Shown: piece by piece, positions 43,829 to 53,148 of the stretch
How positions within the stretch are numbered: position 1 is the first letter of the stretch
Layout of the letters: the number at the start of each line of letters is the position of its first letter
DNA from: Bifidobacterium aesculapii
GTDB taxonomy: Bacteria; Actinomycetota; Actinomycetes; Actinomycetales; Bifidobacteriaceae
NCBI RefSeq assembly: GCF_001417815.1
Contig: NZ_BCFK01000035.1
Location: 1-64,000 of the forward strand
DNA: 64,000 nucleotides
Direction: 5' to 3'
Translations under genes and position numbers: made by a program
The notes under the pieces: generated by a model
Told to the model about the DNA's origin: nothing
The model's database searches: none
The model's input: only the letters and a program-made list of their open reading frames with translations

Positions 43829-44941
43829 CTACTTCGCCGGAACGAAGGCTTCGAAGATGTGGTGGTCGAAGTACTGATCACACTGTTCGAGTTCCGCCGT
43901 GGAGCGCACCGTCCACGAGACGGCGGTCGCGCCCATCGCGCGCGCGAGACGCACCTGCGGCGAGGCGCCGCCGGTCCAGTCGTAGGCGACGAAATCGGGG
44001 CGGGACAGCCAGTCGAAGGCGAGCAGGCCTGCGGCGAATTCGAGTGGCTTGGCGGGGTTGAGGGGCGCCGGCCAGCTGAGCTGTCCGCGGCACACTTCCG
44101 GATGGTTCTGCTTGTACCAGTTCACCGCGCCGGGGTTGAACGATTCGATGACGAACGGCCCCGAGTACGCCTCCAGCAGCGCGTGCCCCTTCTCCATGAG
44201 TTCGATCTCACGTTCGCCCCACACGGCGTTGTCGGAGAACTTGTATTCCACGATGAGCGGCACGCGCCCCGCGACCACCTTGAGCACGTCGGAGAACAGC
44301 GGCACATGCTGGTAGTAGCCTTCCGGCGCGTGCGCGGGCGTGACGACCAGCGGCGGGTTCTCGTCGGCGCCCGGCAGTGGGTGCGCCTTGAGGTCGCCGG
44401 GCTTCGAGCCGCGCGCGGCCGGGAACAGCGGGATGCGCGTCAGCTCGTCATAGGTGAGATCCTCCACGCGGCGCGGGTCGCCGGCCACGCGCAGGAGGTC
44501 CGCGTCATGCACGACGACGACCTGCCCGTCGAGCGTCAGTTGCAGGTCGAGTTCGATGCCGTACCCGGCTTCGCAGGCGGCGGCGAACGCGGCGAGCGAG
44601 TTCTCCGGCGCGATCGGGCCGGTCTCGTCCGGAGTGCCGTAGCCGGCCTTCATCGCCATGCGCCGCGCGAGCGCCACGTAATCGGCGTTTTCGGCAATTG
44701 AGGCCGCGGTCGTGTCCGCGGCGGCGCTGACCGGATTGTCGCCCGCATAGTCGGTTGCATCCTGTGCGGAGACGAGACCGGAACCGGCGTCGTGCAGGCC
44801 GCGGTGCGCGTACCACGCGTCGGGGATGACGGGCACGTAGTTGCTGCGCTTGTCGTTGAACGAACGCGGCGCGATGGCCCACGCCGCGGCTCCCGCGGCC
44901 GCGACGCCGCCGATCAGAACGTTTCTCAAGGCTTTCGACAT
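43829..44941 (-). CDS. Glycerophosphodiester phosphodiesterase-family protein
   Basis: A 370-residue protein with an N-terminal membrane anchor (LIGGVAAAGAAAWAIA) and a GDPD TIM barrel: WYAHRGLHD, PENSLAAFAAACEAGYGIE, LDLQLTLDGQVVVVHDADLL. The His, Glu and Asp residues of the active site are therefore in place. It would hydrolyse glycerophosphodiesters to glycerol-3-phosphate, probably on the outer membrane face or cell wall side. An extra stretch of about 60 residues separates AHRGL from PENS. GGGAGGATTGCC precedes ATG. Substrate range is not evident. Confidence 0.9.
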   Translation of the reverse strand: MSKALRNVLIGGVAAAGAAAWAIAPRSFNDKRSNYVPVIPDAWYAHRGLHDAGSGLVSAQDATDYAGDNPVSAAADTTAASIAENADYVALARRMAMKAGYGTPDETGPIAPENSLAAFAAACEAGYGIELDLQLTLDGQVVVVHDADLLRVAGDPRRVEDLTYDELTRIPLFPAARGSKPGDLKAHPLPGADENPPLVVTPAHAPEGYYQHVPLFSDVLKVVAGRVPLIVEYKFSDNAVWGEREIELMEKGHALLEAYSGPFVIESFNPGAVNWYKQNHPEVCRGQLSWPAPLNPAKPLEFAAGLLAFDWLSRPDFVAYDWTGGASPQVRLARAMGATAVSWTVRSTAELEQCDQYFDHHIFEAFVPAK

Positions 44942-45103
44942 GGCAATCCTCCCATAGTGTCGCCGAACGCTGCCCTCAAGCCTACTCGCAAGGTCGTCTG
45001 TGGCGCGTGCGGCGTGCGCCAGACGGAACGTCGATCTCCGTCGCGCGTTCCGCCTGTCATGCCGGGTTACGTCGCGCCATGCTCCCGTCGCGCCGTGGTC
45101 CGA

Positions 45104-46522
45104 TCACGCCGTGAGCGCGGCGGTCAGCCAGCCGGGCAGAGCCGGGTCGGCCGGGTCGAGTCGTCGATCCTCATGGCGCGCCTGCAGCGGCGCCCAGCCG
45201 TGCGCGCGGAACAGTTCGAGCGCGTCGCCGGCCGTGCACGGTTCCGGCTTGTCGGTGAGCCGCAGCAGCCACGCGCACACGCCCGTCACCTGTTCGTCGG
45301 TGACGCCGCGCGAACGCAGCGCGCCCATGTCGAGCGAACGTTCGCGTTTCGCGAGACGACGACCGGCGGCGTTGTCGATGAGCGGGACGTGCGCGTATGC
45401 GGGATGCGCGGGGGAGGCATCGCTTGCGGGGGTGGTCGTTCCCCCGGTCGACCTGCGGCCGGCAGTCTCCTCACCGACAGCCCCTTCGTCAGAGGGGACC
45501 AGCAGGGCGGCTGCTTGGGCGTGGTGTTTGTCGGCAGGGGACTGCCGATCGGTCGTGGGTGCCGGCAGGGCGGAGGCGAGGAGACGCTCGCGGATATACG
45601 CCTGCAATGCAGTGGAGCGCAGTAGGTCGCGCCCGCGCACGATCAAGTCGACGCCCATCGCGAGGTCGTCCACGGTGACGACGAACTGGTAGCCGAACAG
45701 ACCATCCGACCGTCGGATCACCGAATCGCCGATGTCGTGCGCGAGGTCGAAGCGTTGCGGGCCGAACACGCGGTCGTCGAACGTGACGTCGCGGCTGCGC
45801 GAACCGTAACCGTACTGGACGTCGGCGTCGGCGTGGATGTCGGCGTGGGCGTGGACGAACGGCTCGTCGCCGTCGGAATCCGTGACGGGGACGATGGCGG
45901 GTTCCGGCATGGCGATGCGCCAGGAATGACGGTCGCCGCGTGCGAGTCGGGTCCGTACCTCGTCCGGGTGCTCGCGCATGAGCCGGCGGCACGTGCCGGG
46001 GTAGACCTGAAAGCCGTCGCCCTCGTTCGGTGCGGAGGCGGCGCGGATGTCCGCGCGCGAACAGAAGCATGGGTAGATGAGCGGCAGGGGCGTGGCACAG
46101 GGGGAGCCGTTCTGTGAAACGTTCTGTGAAACACAGGGGGCGGCGTGTGAAACATCTCGTGAAACAGCGTGTGGGTTGTGCGGGCTGTGTGGGCTGTGCG
46201 GGTTATGCGGGCTGTGACTGCCAGGGGAGGCCTCTGCATCGGGCATAAGCGGCTGCTCGGCAAGCAGTCGGAACGCCTGCTCGTACAGGTCGAGACGCCG
46301 CGACTGGTAGACCGGCTCGCCGTCCCAATCGAGGCCGAGCCAGGCGAGATCGTCCATGATCCACCGGTCGGCGTCGGGCAATACGCGCGGGGTGTCGATG
46401 TCTTCGATGCGCAGCAACATGCGCTGGCCGCGCGCCCGGGAATCGAGCCACGCGGCCAGCATCGCCGTGATGTTGCCGATATGCATGCGCCCCGAGGGCG
46501 TCGGCGCGAACCGTCCAGTCAT
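45104..46522 (-). CDS. gluQ: Glutamyl-Q tRNA(Asp) synthetase-like protein with low-complexity insertions
   Basis: A 472-residue protein; GluQRS is usually about 300. The N-terminus [15 protein letters not shown] includes the HIGH-type motif, then [22 protein letters not shown] and a zinc site with Cys152, Cys154, Tyr174 and Cys178 ([17 protein letters not shown]). [10 protein letters not shown] replaces KMSKS. GluQRS attaches Glu to queuosine-34 of tRNA-Asp. Two insertions are odd: residues 92-147, which contain [16 protein letters not shown] and VSQNVSQN repeats encoded by 9- and 12-base DNA repeats, and about residues 330-385, Ala/Thr/Ser-rich. The core remains complete, so it is probably functional. 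Confidence 0.85.
   Translation of the reverse strand: MTGRFAPTPSGRMHIGNITAMLAAWLDSRARGQRMLLRIEDIDTPRVLPDADRWIMDDLAWLGLDWDGEPVYQSRRLDLYEQAFRLLAEQPLMPDAEASPGSHSPHNPHSPHSPHNPHAVSRDVSHAAPCVSQNVSQNGSPCATPLPLIYPCFCSRADIRAASAPNEGDGFQVYPGTCRRLMREHPDEVRTRLARGDRHSWRIAMPEPAIVPVTDSDGDEPFVHAHADIHADADVQYGYGSRSRDVTFDDRVFGPQRFDLAHDIGDSVIRRSDGLFGYQFVVTVDDLAMGVDLIVRGRDLLRSTALQAYIRERLLASALPAPTTDRQSPADKHHAQAAALLVPSDEGAVGEETAGRRSTGGTTTPASDASPAHPAYAHVPLIDNAAGRRLAKRERSLDMGALRSRGVTDEQVTGVCAWLLRLTDKPEPCTAGDALELFRAHGWAPLQARHEDRRLDPADPALPGWLTAALTA
46169..46213 (-). repeat. 9-bp tandem repeat inside the GluQRS gene
   Basis: Five units of the type GTGCGGGCT/GTGTGGGTT follow each other without gaps. They encode the SPH/NPH tripeptide repeats on the minus strand. 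A 12-base repeat TTCTGTGAAACG/TTCTGTGAAACA near 46110-46135 encodes VSQN twice. Both are in frame, so copy-number change would not break the gene. Confidence 0.85.
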
Positions 46523-46532
46523 GCGTTCCAGC

Positions 46533-47012
46533 CTACTTGTGGTAGGGCTCGCCGGCGTTGATCTTGTAGGCGCGGTAGATCTGCTCCAGCAGGATCACGC
46601 GCATGAGCTGATGCGGGAACGTCATCTTCGAGAAGCTCAATCGGAAGTCCGCGCGGCGCAGGATCGCGTCATCCAATCCGATCGATCCGCCGATCACGAA
46701 CTGGAGATGGCTCACGCCGTGCAATCCCCAGTCCGCAACCTTCGCGGCGAGCTCCTCGCTCGACAGCTGTTTGCCGTCGATCGCGAGGGCGACGACGAAC
46801 GCATTGTCACGCAGATGTTTCGCGATGCGTTCGCCCTCTTTCGCCTTGATCTGCCGGTCCACGCCTTCCGAGGCGTGTTCCGGCGTCTTCTCGTCGGCGA
46901 CTTCGATGATGTTCAGACGGCAGTAGCGCGACAATCGCTTCGAATATTCGTCGATGGCGTCGCGCAGGTATCGTTCCTTCACGCGCCCCGGCGCGATGAT
47001 GTCGATCTGCAT
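46533..47012 (-). CDS. rlmH: 23S rRNA (pseudouridine-1915-N3)-methyltransferase RlmH
   Basis: A 159-residue SPOUT methyltransferase modifying helix 69 of 23S r[69 protein letters not shown] and the C-terminal NAGEPYHK are diagnostic and the length is exactly typical. It lies ten bases upstream of the GluQRS gene on the same strand and probably shares a transcript with it. Confidence 0.97.
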   Translation of the reverse strand: MQIDIIAPGRVKERYLRDAIDEYSKRLSRYCRLNIIEVADEKTPEHASEGVDRQIKAKEGERIAKHLRDNAFVVALAIDGKQLSSEELAAKVADWGLHGVSHLQFVIGGSIGLDDAILRRADFRLSFSKMTFPHQLMRVILLEQIYRAYKINAGEPYHK

Positions 47013-47120
47013 CCGTCGGTCCTTCCGTCTGGTGGTCGATTGACGTGTGCGGTATCGAGGCGTGGCGGGTGAAGGCGTACGGAGGTACGTCGAACTCGCC
47101 GCAACGCGGATAACGCTCCG

Positions 47121-47762
47121 TCAATCGATCACTCCGTAGAGGCGGTCGCCGGCGTCGCCCAGCCCCGGCACGATGTAGCACTTGTCGTTGAGCTTTTCGT
47201 CGACCGCGCACACCACGACCTTGAAGTCGATGGACGGGTCGATGTGCTCCTCGACGTACTTGATGCCTTCCGGCGCGGCGATGATGTTGATCGCGGTGAC
47301 GTCCTTCGCGCCGCGTTCGGCGAGATAGTGCGTGGCGGCGACGAGCGTGCCGCCGGTGGCGAGCATCGGGTCGATGAGGAAGCACTGGCGGCCGGAGAGG
47401 TCGTCCGGCAGGCGGTTCGCGTAGGTGATCTGCTGGGTGGGGTGCTCTTCGTCGCGCTTCATGCCGAGGAAGCCGACTTCGGCGGTGGGTAGCAGGCGGG
47501 TCATGCCGTCGAGCATGCCGAGTCCGGCGCGCAGCACGGGCACGATGATCGGGCGCGGCTCGGCGAGCTTCTTGCCGGTCATCGGCGCGACCGGGGTCTC
47601 GATCGGCACGGACACGACGGACAGGTCGCGCGTGGCCTCGTACGCTTCGAGCATGACCAGCTCGGAGACGAGCTCGCGGAAGGTGGAGGACGGGGTGTTC
47701 TTGTCTCGGAGCACGGTCAGCTTGTGCTCGACGAGCGGATGGTTCAATACATGCAGTTCCAT
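47121..47762 (-). CDS. upp: Uracil phosphoribosyltransferase
   Basis: A 213-residue enzyme converting uracil and PRPP to UMP in pyrimidine salvage. [20 protein letters not shown] at the start, [13 protein letters not shown], the PRPP loop [16 protein letters not shown] and the C-terminal [13 protein letters not shown] are all canonical. The ATG at MELHVL is preferred; a TTG three codons upstream is the only alternative. It is the first of three minus-strand genes (upp, rlmH, gluQ). Confidence 0.97.
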   Translation of the reverse strand: MELHVLNHPLVEHKLTVLRDKNTPSSTFRELVSELVMLEAYEATRDLSVVSVPIETPVAPMTGKKLAEPRPIIVPVLRAGLGMLDGMTRLLPTAEVGFLGMKRDEEHPTQQITYANRLPDDLSGRQCFLIDPMLATGGTLVAATHYLAERGAKDVTAINIIAAPEGIKYVEEHIDPSIDFKVVVCAVDEKLNDKCYIVPGLGDAGDRLYGVID

Positions 47763-47927
47763 GATTCCCAAGAGTACCTGCTTCGTCCGTCCGCGTGACG
47801 GCCGCGTGGCGGTGGAATCATGCGCGACACGCGCCCGCGCGATGGCACTGCGCGTGTAACCGTCATGTCACGGCGGATATGAAACGGAAACACACGGGCA
47901 ACGTGCCATCAACTGGGCGCTGTCATC

Positions 47928-47965
47928 GTTCCGTCTTACGGAAACGGTTCCACGGAACCGGTTTC
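47928..47965 (+). promoter_or_regulatory. Nested palindromes upstream of the urea transporter operon
   Basis: GTTCCGT and ACGGAAAC pair around CTT, and immediately after, GAAACGGTTCC and GGAACCGGTTTC form a near-perfect dyad around AC. The block ends 50 bases before the first gene of the operon. It resembles neither GlnR nor AmtR sites that I can recall, and no regulator is adjacent. A nitrogen- or urea-responsive repressor site is a reasonable guess. Confidence 0.5.
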
Positions 47966-48014
47966 ACACGCACTTCACCGTCAATCCAAGGCGTACGTGA
48001 GAGGGAGAGGACGT

Positions 48015-49355
48015 ATGGCCATATCACATCGACTCAAGGCCGTCGCAGCCTGCTGCGTGACCGTCGCCGTCATGGCGACCGGCGGCTGCGGCTGGGGCCG
48101 GACCGTCGCCGAGAAGGAGGCGCAGGAAGGCAACGCGACCGCCACGGGCAACGCGTCGTCCTGCGTGGACACCTCCGGTGACAGCATCAAGATCGGATTC
48201 GTCAACTCGCTGTCCGGCACGATGGCGATCTCCGAACAGACCGTCAGCGATTCGCTGCACATGGCCGTCGACGAGATCAACGCGAAGGGCGGCGTGCTCG
48301 GCAAGAAGCTCGAAGTCGTCCAGCAGGACGGCAAGTCCGAGCCGGCCGTATTCGCCGAGAAAGCCAAGACGCTCATCGAGAAGGAGTGCGTGGCAGCGGT
48401 GTTCGGCGGCTGGACATCCTCCTCGCGCAAGGCCATGCTGCCGGTCTTCGAGGCGGACAACGCGCTGCTGTTCTACCCGCTGCAGTACGAGGGCATGGAG
48501 GCCAGCCCGAACATCTTCTATTCGGGTGCCGCCCCGAACCAGCAGATCGTGCCCGCGCTCGACTACCTCAAGGAGCAGGGCTACAGGAAGCTGTTCCTCG
48601 TCGGCTCCGACTACGTGTTCCCGCAGACCGCGAACCGCGTGGTCAAGGCGTACGCGGAAGGCAACGGCATGGAGGTCGTCGGCGAGGAGTACACGCCGAT
48701 GGGCTCCACCGACTTCACGACGATCGTCAACAAGCTCAAGTTCTCCGGCGCGGACGCGGTCGTGAACACGCTCAACGGCGATTCCAACGTCGCGTTCTTC
48801 AAGGAGTACAAGGCATCCGGCCTCAAGGCGGACACCACGCCGGTGATCTCCATGTCCATCGCCGAGGAGGAGGTCTCCGCCATCGGCGTCGACAACGTCA
48901 AGGACCAGCTGACCGCCTGGAACTACTATCAGACGCTCGACAACGCGCAGAACAAGACGTTCGTGAAGAACTTCAAGGCGAAGTACGGCGAGAACCGGCC
49001 CACCTCCGACCCGATGGAATCCGCGTACACGTCCGTCTACCTGTGGAAGGGCATGGTCGAGAAGGCCAAGTCGTTCGACGTGGACAAGGTCAAGGCCGCG
49101 GCCGACGGCGTCACCTTCGACGCGCCGGAAGGCCGCGTCAAGGTGGACGGCAGGAACCATCACATCTACAAGACCTCGTACATCGGCAAGATCGGCGAGG
49201 ACAAGCTCATCCACACCGTGTGGAAGTCCGACGGCCCCATCAAGCCCGACCCGTACCTGACGACCTACGACTGGGCGAAGAGCCTGAGCGCCGGCGCCGA
49301 GGACGCGGTGAGCGGGTCCACGGCCGGCTCGGCAAGCGGTTCGGAAAGCAACTGA
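48015..49355 (+). CDS. urtA: Urea ABC transporter substrate-binding lipoprotein UrtA
   Basis: A 446-residue type-1 binding protein. The lipoprotein signal ends VMATGGCGWG at about residue 25. IKIGFVNSLSGTMAISEQTV, VAAVFGGWTSSSRKAMLPVF, LLFYPLQYEGMEASPNIFY and AYTSVYLWKGMVEKA are specific to UrtA rather than LivJ proteins. AGAGGGAGAGGACGT precedes the ATG. The C-terminal 20 residues are Ser/Gly/Ala-rich, an unusual tail. First gene of urtABCDE; it should capture urea or short amides outside the membrane. Confidence 0.93.
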   Translation: MAISHRLKAVAACCVTVAVMATGGCGWGRTVAEKEAQEGNATATGNASSCVDTSGDSIKIGFVNSLSGTMAISEQTVSDSLHMAVDEINAKGGVLGKKLEVVQQDGKSEPAVFAEKAKTLIEKECVAAVFGGWTSSSRKAMLPVFEADNALLFYPLQYEGMEASPNIFYSGAAPNQQIVPALDYLKEQGYRKLFLVGSDYVFPQTANRVVKAYAEGNGMEVVGEEYTPMGSTDFTTIVNKLKFSGADAVVNTLNGDSNVAFFKEYKASGLKADTTPVISMSIAEEEVSAIGVDNVKDQLTAWNYYQTLDNAQNKTFVKNFKAKYGENRPTSDPMESAYTSVYLWKGMVEKAKSFDVDKVKAAADGVTFDAPEGRVKVDGRNHHIYKTSYIGKIGEDKLIHTVWKSDGPIKPDPYLTTYDWAKSLSAGAEDAVSGSTAGSASGSESN

Positions 49356-49379
49356 GAGAGCGGAAGGGAACACGAAACC

Positions 49380-50264
49380 ATGGGTATGCTATTTCCACAG
49401 ATCGTGGCGGGTCTGTCCAACGGATCGATCCTGCTGCTCGCCGCGCTCGGCCTGTCGCTGACGTTCGGCCAGATGGGCGTCATCAACAACGCGCACGGCG
49501 AGTTCATGATGGCCGGCGCGTACACCGCCTACGTGATGAGCACGGTCATCGGCAACAAGGCCGTCTCCCTGGGCGTGGCGCTCGTCGTCGGATTCCTCGT
49601 GGCCGGCGCGCTCGGACTGCTGCTCGACGTGCTGCTGCTCGAACGCATGCGCACGCGCCCGCTCGACACGCTGCTGGTCACGTTCGGCGTCTCGCTGGTC
49701 CTGCAACAGCTCGCGCGCGACATCTTCGGCGCGACCCCGGTCTATGCCTCCGCGCCCGAAGCGCTCACCAACCCGGTGACGGTCTTCGGCTACAGCTTCT
49801 CCGCCGGCCGCCTGTTCATCTTCATCCTGTCGGTGGTGTGCGTGGCCGCGTTGTACGCGGTGCTCAAGCTCACGCCGCTCGGCCGCCAGATCCGCGCCAC
49901 CTCCGAGAACCGCGATCTGGCCGAGGTCTCCGGCATCTCCACGAAGACCGTCGACCACGTCACGTTCTTCCTCGGCTCCGGCATCGCGGGCATCGCGGGC
50001 GTGGCGCTGAGCCTGCTCAACTCGATCAGCTTCAACTTCGGCACCACGTTCATCGTGCAGGCGTTCCTTGTGGTCGTCGCCGGCGGCGTCGGCCAGTTGA
50101 AGGGCGCGGTCATCGCCTCCTTCGTGCTCGGTCTCGCGCAGTCCGCCATCGAACTGCCGACGTCCGCGTCGATCGGGCAGGTCGCCGTGTTCCTGATCGT
50201 CGTCGTCTTCCTGCAGTTCCGCCCGCAGGGTCTCGTTTCCATCCGTTCCAGGAACCTCGCGTAA
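49380..50264 (+). CDS. urtB: Urea ABC transporter permease UrtB
   Basis: A 294-residue LivH-type permease. GLSNGSILLLAALGLSLTFG, MGVINNAHGEFMMAGAYTA (UrtB-typical Asn-Ala-His-Gly-Glu), ATSENRDLAEVSGISTKTVD and VVAGGVGQLKGAVIASFVLG are present, with about eight membrane helices. It starts 24 bases after urtA with GGAAGGGAACACGAAACC upstream. Confidence 0.93.
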   Translation: MGMLFPQIVAGLSNGSILLLAALGLSLTFGQMGVINNAHGEFMMAGAYTAYVMSTVIGNKAVSLGVALVVGFLVAGALGLLLDVLLLERMRTRPLDTLLVTFGVSLVLQQLARDIFGATPVYASAPEALTNPVTVFGYSFSAGRLFIFILSVVCVAALYAVLKLTPLGRQIRATSENRDLAEVSGISTKTVDHVTFFLGSGIAGIAGVALSLLNSISFNFGTTFIVQAFLVVVAGGVGQLKGAVIASFVLGLAQSAIELPTSASIGQVAVFLIVVVFLQFRPQGLVSIRSRNLA

Positions 50265-50282
50265 GGGGAGGGGAGAACCATC

Positions 50283-51419
50283 ATGAACAACGCTTCTCTG
50301 CACGCAGCCGGCGCATTCGCCGCAAAATACAAGCCGTGGATCGGCACGCTCGTCGCCGTCGCGCTGATCTTCCTCGCGCCCTCCATCATGAGCGTGTACA
50401 ACCTCGGATTGCTCTCGAAGTACCTGTGCTACGCGATGGTCGCCATCGGCATCGGCCTCGCATGGGGCCAGGGCGGCATGCTCACGCTCGGCCAGGGCCT
50501 CTTCTTCGGTCTCGGCGCGTACGTGATGGCCATCCACATGAAGCTCGAGGACATCGGCCCCGGTCAGGTGCCCGACTTCATGGCCCAGTACGGCATCACG
50601 GAAGTCCCCGGGTTCTGGGAGCTGTTCCGCAATCCGGTCATCGCCGTGATCGGCGTGGCCGCCGTGCCCGGCGCGATCGCCGCGCTGCTCGGCCTGGCCG
50701 TGTTCGGGCGCGGCGTGCGCGGCGCCTACTTCGCCATCCTGTCGCAGGCGCTCGTCGCCGCCTTCTCCGTGCTGCTCATCGGCCAGTCGAAGACCACCGG
50801 CGGCACCAACGGTCTCAACGATTTCAAGGGATTCTTCGGCTACGATCTCACCGACGACGCGAACAAGCAGATGATCTACTACATCTGCGCGTTCCTCACG
50901 CTCGCCATGGTGCTCATCGTCTACTGGATCCGCCGTTCGTTCATGGGCGACCTCATCATCGGCGTGCGCGACCAGGAGAACCGCATGAAGTTCCTCGGCT
51001 ACAACCCCGCCTCCATCAAGGTGTTCGCGTTCTCGCTGGCCGCGATGTTCGCCGGCATCGGCGGCGCGATGTTCGTGCCCGTCGTCGGCATCATCTCCCC
51101 GTCCGACATCGGCGTGACCCCGTCCATCCTCATGCTCGCCGGCGTGGTCATCGGCGGACGCACCACGCTGCTCGGCCCGCTGGTCGGCACGCTCATCATC
51201 CGTTTCGCCGAAACGCAGCTGTCCGAGGCGTACCCGTCCGCTTGGACGTACATCGAAGGCCTCATCTTCATTCTGGTCATCGCCTTCGTGCCGATGGGAC
51301 TCGGCCAGTTCAAGGGCGTATGGCCCTGGCTTAAGGAGAAGATCGGTCTCGGCGGGAATCCGGGAGCCGTTGCGGCGTCCGCGACGGCGGGCGGCACGGT
51401 CAAGGCGGTGAACGCATGA
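50283..51419 (+). CDS. urtC: Urea ABC transporter permease UrtC
   Basis: A 378-residue LivM-type permease. YLCYAMVAIGIGLAWGQGGM, TLGQGLFFGLGAYVMAIHMK, IGQSKTTGGTNGLNDFKGFF and VRDQENRMKFLGYNPASIKV fit UrtC closely. About nine helices are visible. GGGGAGGGGAGAACCATC precedes ATG. The stop overlaps the start of urtD by four bases. Confidence 0.93.
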   Translation: MNNASLHAAGAFAAKYKPWIGTLVAVALIFLAPSIMSVYNLGLLSKYLCYAMVAIGIGLAWGQGGMLTLGQGLFFGLGAYVMAIHMKLEDIGPGQVPDFMAQYGITEVPGFWELFRNPVIAVIGVAAVPGAIAALLGLAVFGRGVRGAYFAILSQALVAAFSVLLIGQSKTTGGTNGLNDFKGFFGYDLTDDANKQMIYYICAFLTLAMVLIVYWIRRSFMGDLIIGVRDQENRMKFLGYNPASIKVFAFSLAAMFAGIGGAMFVPVVGIISPSDIGVTPSILMLAGVVIGGRTTLLGPLVGTLIIRFAETQLSEAYPSAWTYIEGLIFILVIAFVPMGLGQFKGVWPWLKEKIGLGGNPGAVAASATAGGTVKAVNA

Positions 51420-52435
51420 GCGAGGAGAACACCATGAACACGAATGCGACCACGAACGAGACTGCGAACGCGGCTTCCGTGACTACGAACGCGGCTTCCG
51501 CGGTTACTGCGGCTGCCGGCGCCGCTGAGGCCGCCGCTCCCGCCTCCAAGGAGGATCTGGAGCGTCTGCGCGCCGAAATGGTCGCCATGCGCGACGAGGC
51601 CAAGCGCATGCGCGACGAAGCGGCCGCCATGAAGGCCGAGATCGTCGAGGAGCGCGAACGCCTGCACGAACAGCTCACCGCGCTCGACGACCGCGGCGGC
51701 CAATGGAACGACTACCTCGAAATCAAGGGGCTGCACGTCGAATTCGACGGGTTCGTAGCCGTCAAGAACCTCGACCTGACCGTCGAACACGGCGACCTGC
51801 GCTTCCTCATCGGTCCGAACGGCGCCGGCAAGACCACCATCATCGACGCGATCACCGGACTCGTCCCCGCAAGCGGATCGGCCATGTTCCGCGGCGAGGA
51901 GCTGATCGGCCGCAAGCCGAACGACATCGTCAAACTCGGCGTCGGACGCACCTTCCAGACCGCGTCCGTCGTGGAGGAGCTCAGCGTGCTCGAGAACCTG
52001 CAGCTCGCCGAAGGATTCCGCAAGAAGGGCCGCGACCTGTTCCGCCCCATGGGAGGCGTCACGCAGAACATCGAATACATGATGGACGTGTGCAACCTCA
52101 CCGAGGACGCGCACAAGCCCGCGGGCATCCTCCCGCACGGCAAGAAGCAGTGGCTGGAGATCGGCATGCTGCTCGTGCAGGATGCGCACCTGCTGCTGCT
52201 CGACGAGCCCGTCGCCGGCATGACCCCGGCCGAACGCATCGCCACCGGCGAGTTGCTCAAACGATGCAGCAGGAACCGCACCGTCATCATCGTCGAACAC
52301 GACATGGAGTTCATGCGCCAGTTCGCCGACTCCGTCACCGTGCTCAACCAGGGCGAGATCCTCGCCGAAGGATCGGTCGAAGATATCCAGAACAACGAGG
52401 AGGTCGTCAGGATCTACCTCGGCGGCGAGAACTGA
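51416..52435 (+). CDS. urtD: Urea ABC transporter ATPase UrtD with N-terminal coiled-coil extension
   Basis: A 339-residue ABC ATPase; the core starts only at about residue 98. In front are an Asn/Thr/Ala-rich stretch (residues 1-40) and a charged heptad region, SKEDLERLRAEMVAMRDEAK and onward to about residue 90, that should form a coiled coil. The core has GPNGAGKTTIIDAITGL, GRTFQTASVVEELSV, a degenerate signature LPHGKKQWLEIGMLL and LLLLDEPVAGMTPAER, as usual for UrtD. An ATG six codons in, with GCGAGGAG upstream, is an equally good start. UrtD proteins normally lack this extension. Confidence 0.9.
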   Translation: MSEENTMNTNATTNETANAASVTTNAASAVTAAAGAAEAAAPASKEDLERLRAEMVAMRDEAKRMRDEAAAMKAEIVEERERLHEQLTALDDRGGQWNDYLEIKGLHVEFDGFVAVKNLDLTVEHGDLRFLIGPNGAGKTTIIDAITGLVPASGSAMFRGEELIGRKPNDIVKLGVGRTFQTASVVEELSVLENLQLAEGFRKKGRDLFRPMGGVTQNIEYMMDVCNLTEDAHKPAGILPHGKKQWLEIGMLLVQDAHLLLLDEPVAGMTPAERIATGELLKRCSRNRTVIIVEHDMEFMRQFADSVTVLNQGEILAEGSVEDIQNNEEVVRIYLGGEN

Positions 52436-52446
52436 AGGGACCAACC

Positions 52447-53148
52447 ATGGCAATGCTTGAAGTGAAGGGGCTCAACACCGGCTACGGCAAAGTGACCGTC
52501 GTCAACGACATCACGTTCGACGTGGCAGCCGGGCAGTGGGTGAGCATCGTCGGCAACAACGGCGCCGGCAAGACCACGCTGCTCAAAGCCATCCTCGGCC
52601 TGCTGCCGGCCACGTCCGGCACGATCACGTTCGACGGCGTGGACGTCACCAAAGCCGCGCCGAACAAACGCATCCGCGCCGGCATGGCGTTCGTGCCGCA
52701 AGGCCAGCAGTCGTTCGGCACGATGACCGTCGACGAGAACCTGCACGTCGTCGCCGACCGGTACGGCGCCGAGGCGAAGGCGCGCTACGACGAAGCCGTG
52801 GCGATGTTCCCGGTGCTGAAGGAGTTCGCGGGACGCCGCGCCGGCCTGCTCTCCGGTGGCCAGCGTCAGCAGCTCGCCATCGCCCGCGCGCTCATCACCC
52901 GTCCGAAACTCATGATCCTCGACGAACCGACCGAAGGCATCCAGCCGAACATCGTCGCCGAAATCCAGCAGGCCATCCGATCCATGGCCGAGGAGAAGGG
53001 CATCGGCGTGGTGCTCGTCGAACAGAAGGTGCAGTTCGCCGTCGAACGCGCGGACAAATACTACGTGCTCGCGTCCGGGCGGTTCATCGCCGCCGGCGAA
53101 GGCGGGCCGGGCCAGATCGAGGCGGCGAAGGACGCGATGCGCGTGTGA
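52447..53148 (+). CDS. urtE: Urea ABC transporter ATPase UrtE
   Basis: A 233-residue LivF-type ATPase. MLEVKGLNTGYGKVTVVNDI, GNNGAGKTTLLKAILGLLP, FVPQGQQSFGTMTVDENL, LSGGQRQQLAIARALITRP and MILDEPTEGIQPNIVAEIQQ are the UrtE form of the motifs. It follows urtD by 11 bases. No urease or urease accessory gene follows; instead there is a repeat-rich non-coding stretch. Confidence 0.93.
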   Translation: MAMLEVKGLNTGYGKVTVVNDITFDVAAGQWVSIVGNNGAGKTTLLKAILGLLPATSGTITFDGVDVTKAAPNKRIRAGMAFVPQGQQSFGTMTVDENLHVVADRYGAEAKARYDEAVAMFPVLKEFAGRRAGLLSGGQRQQLAIARALITRPKLMILDEPTEGIQPNIVAEIQQAIRSMAEEKGIGVVLVEQKVQFAVERADKYYVLASGRFIAAGEGGPGQIEAAKDAMRV

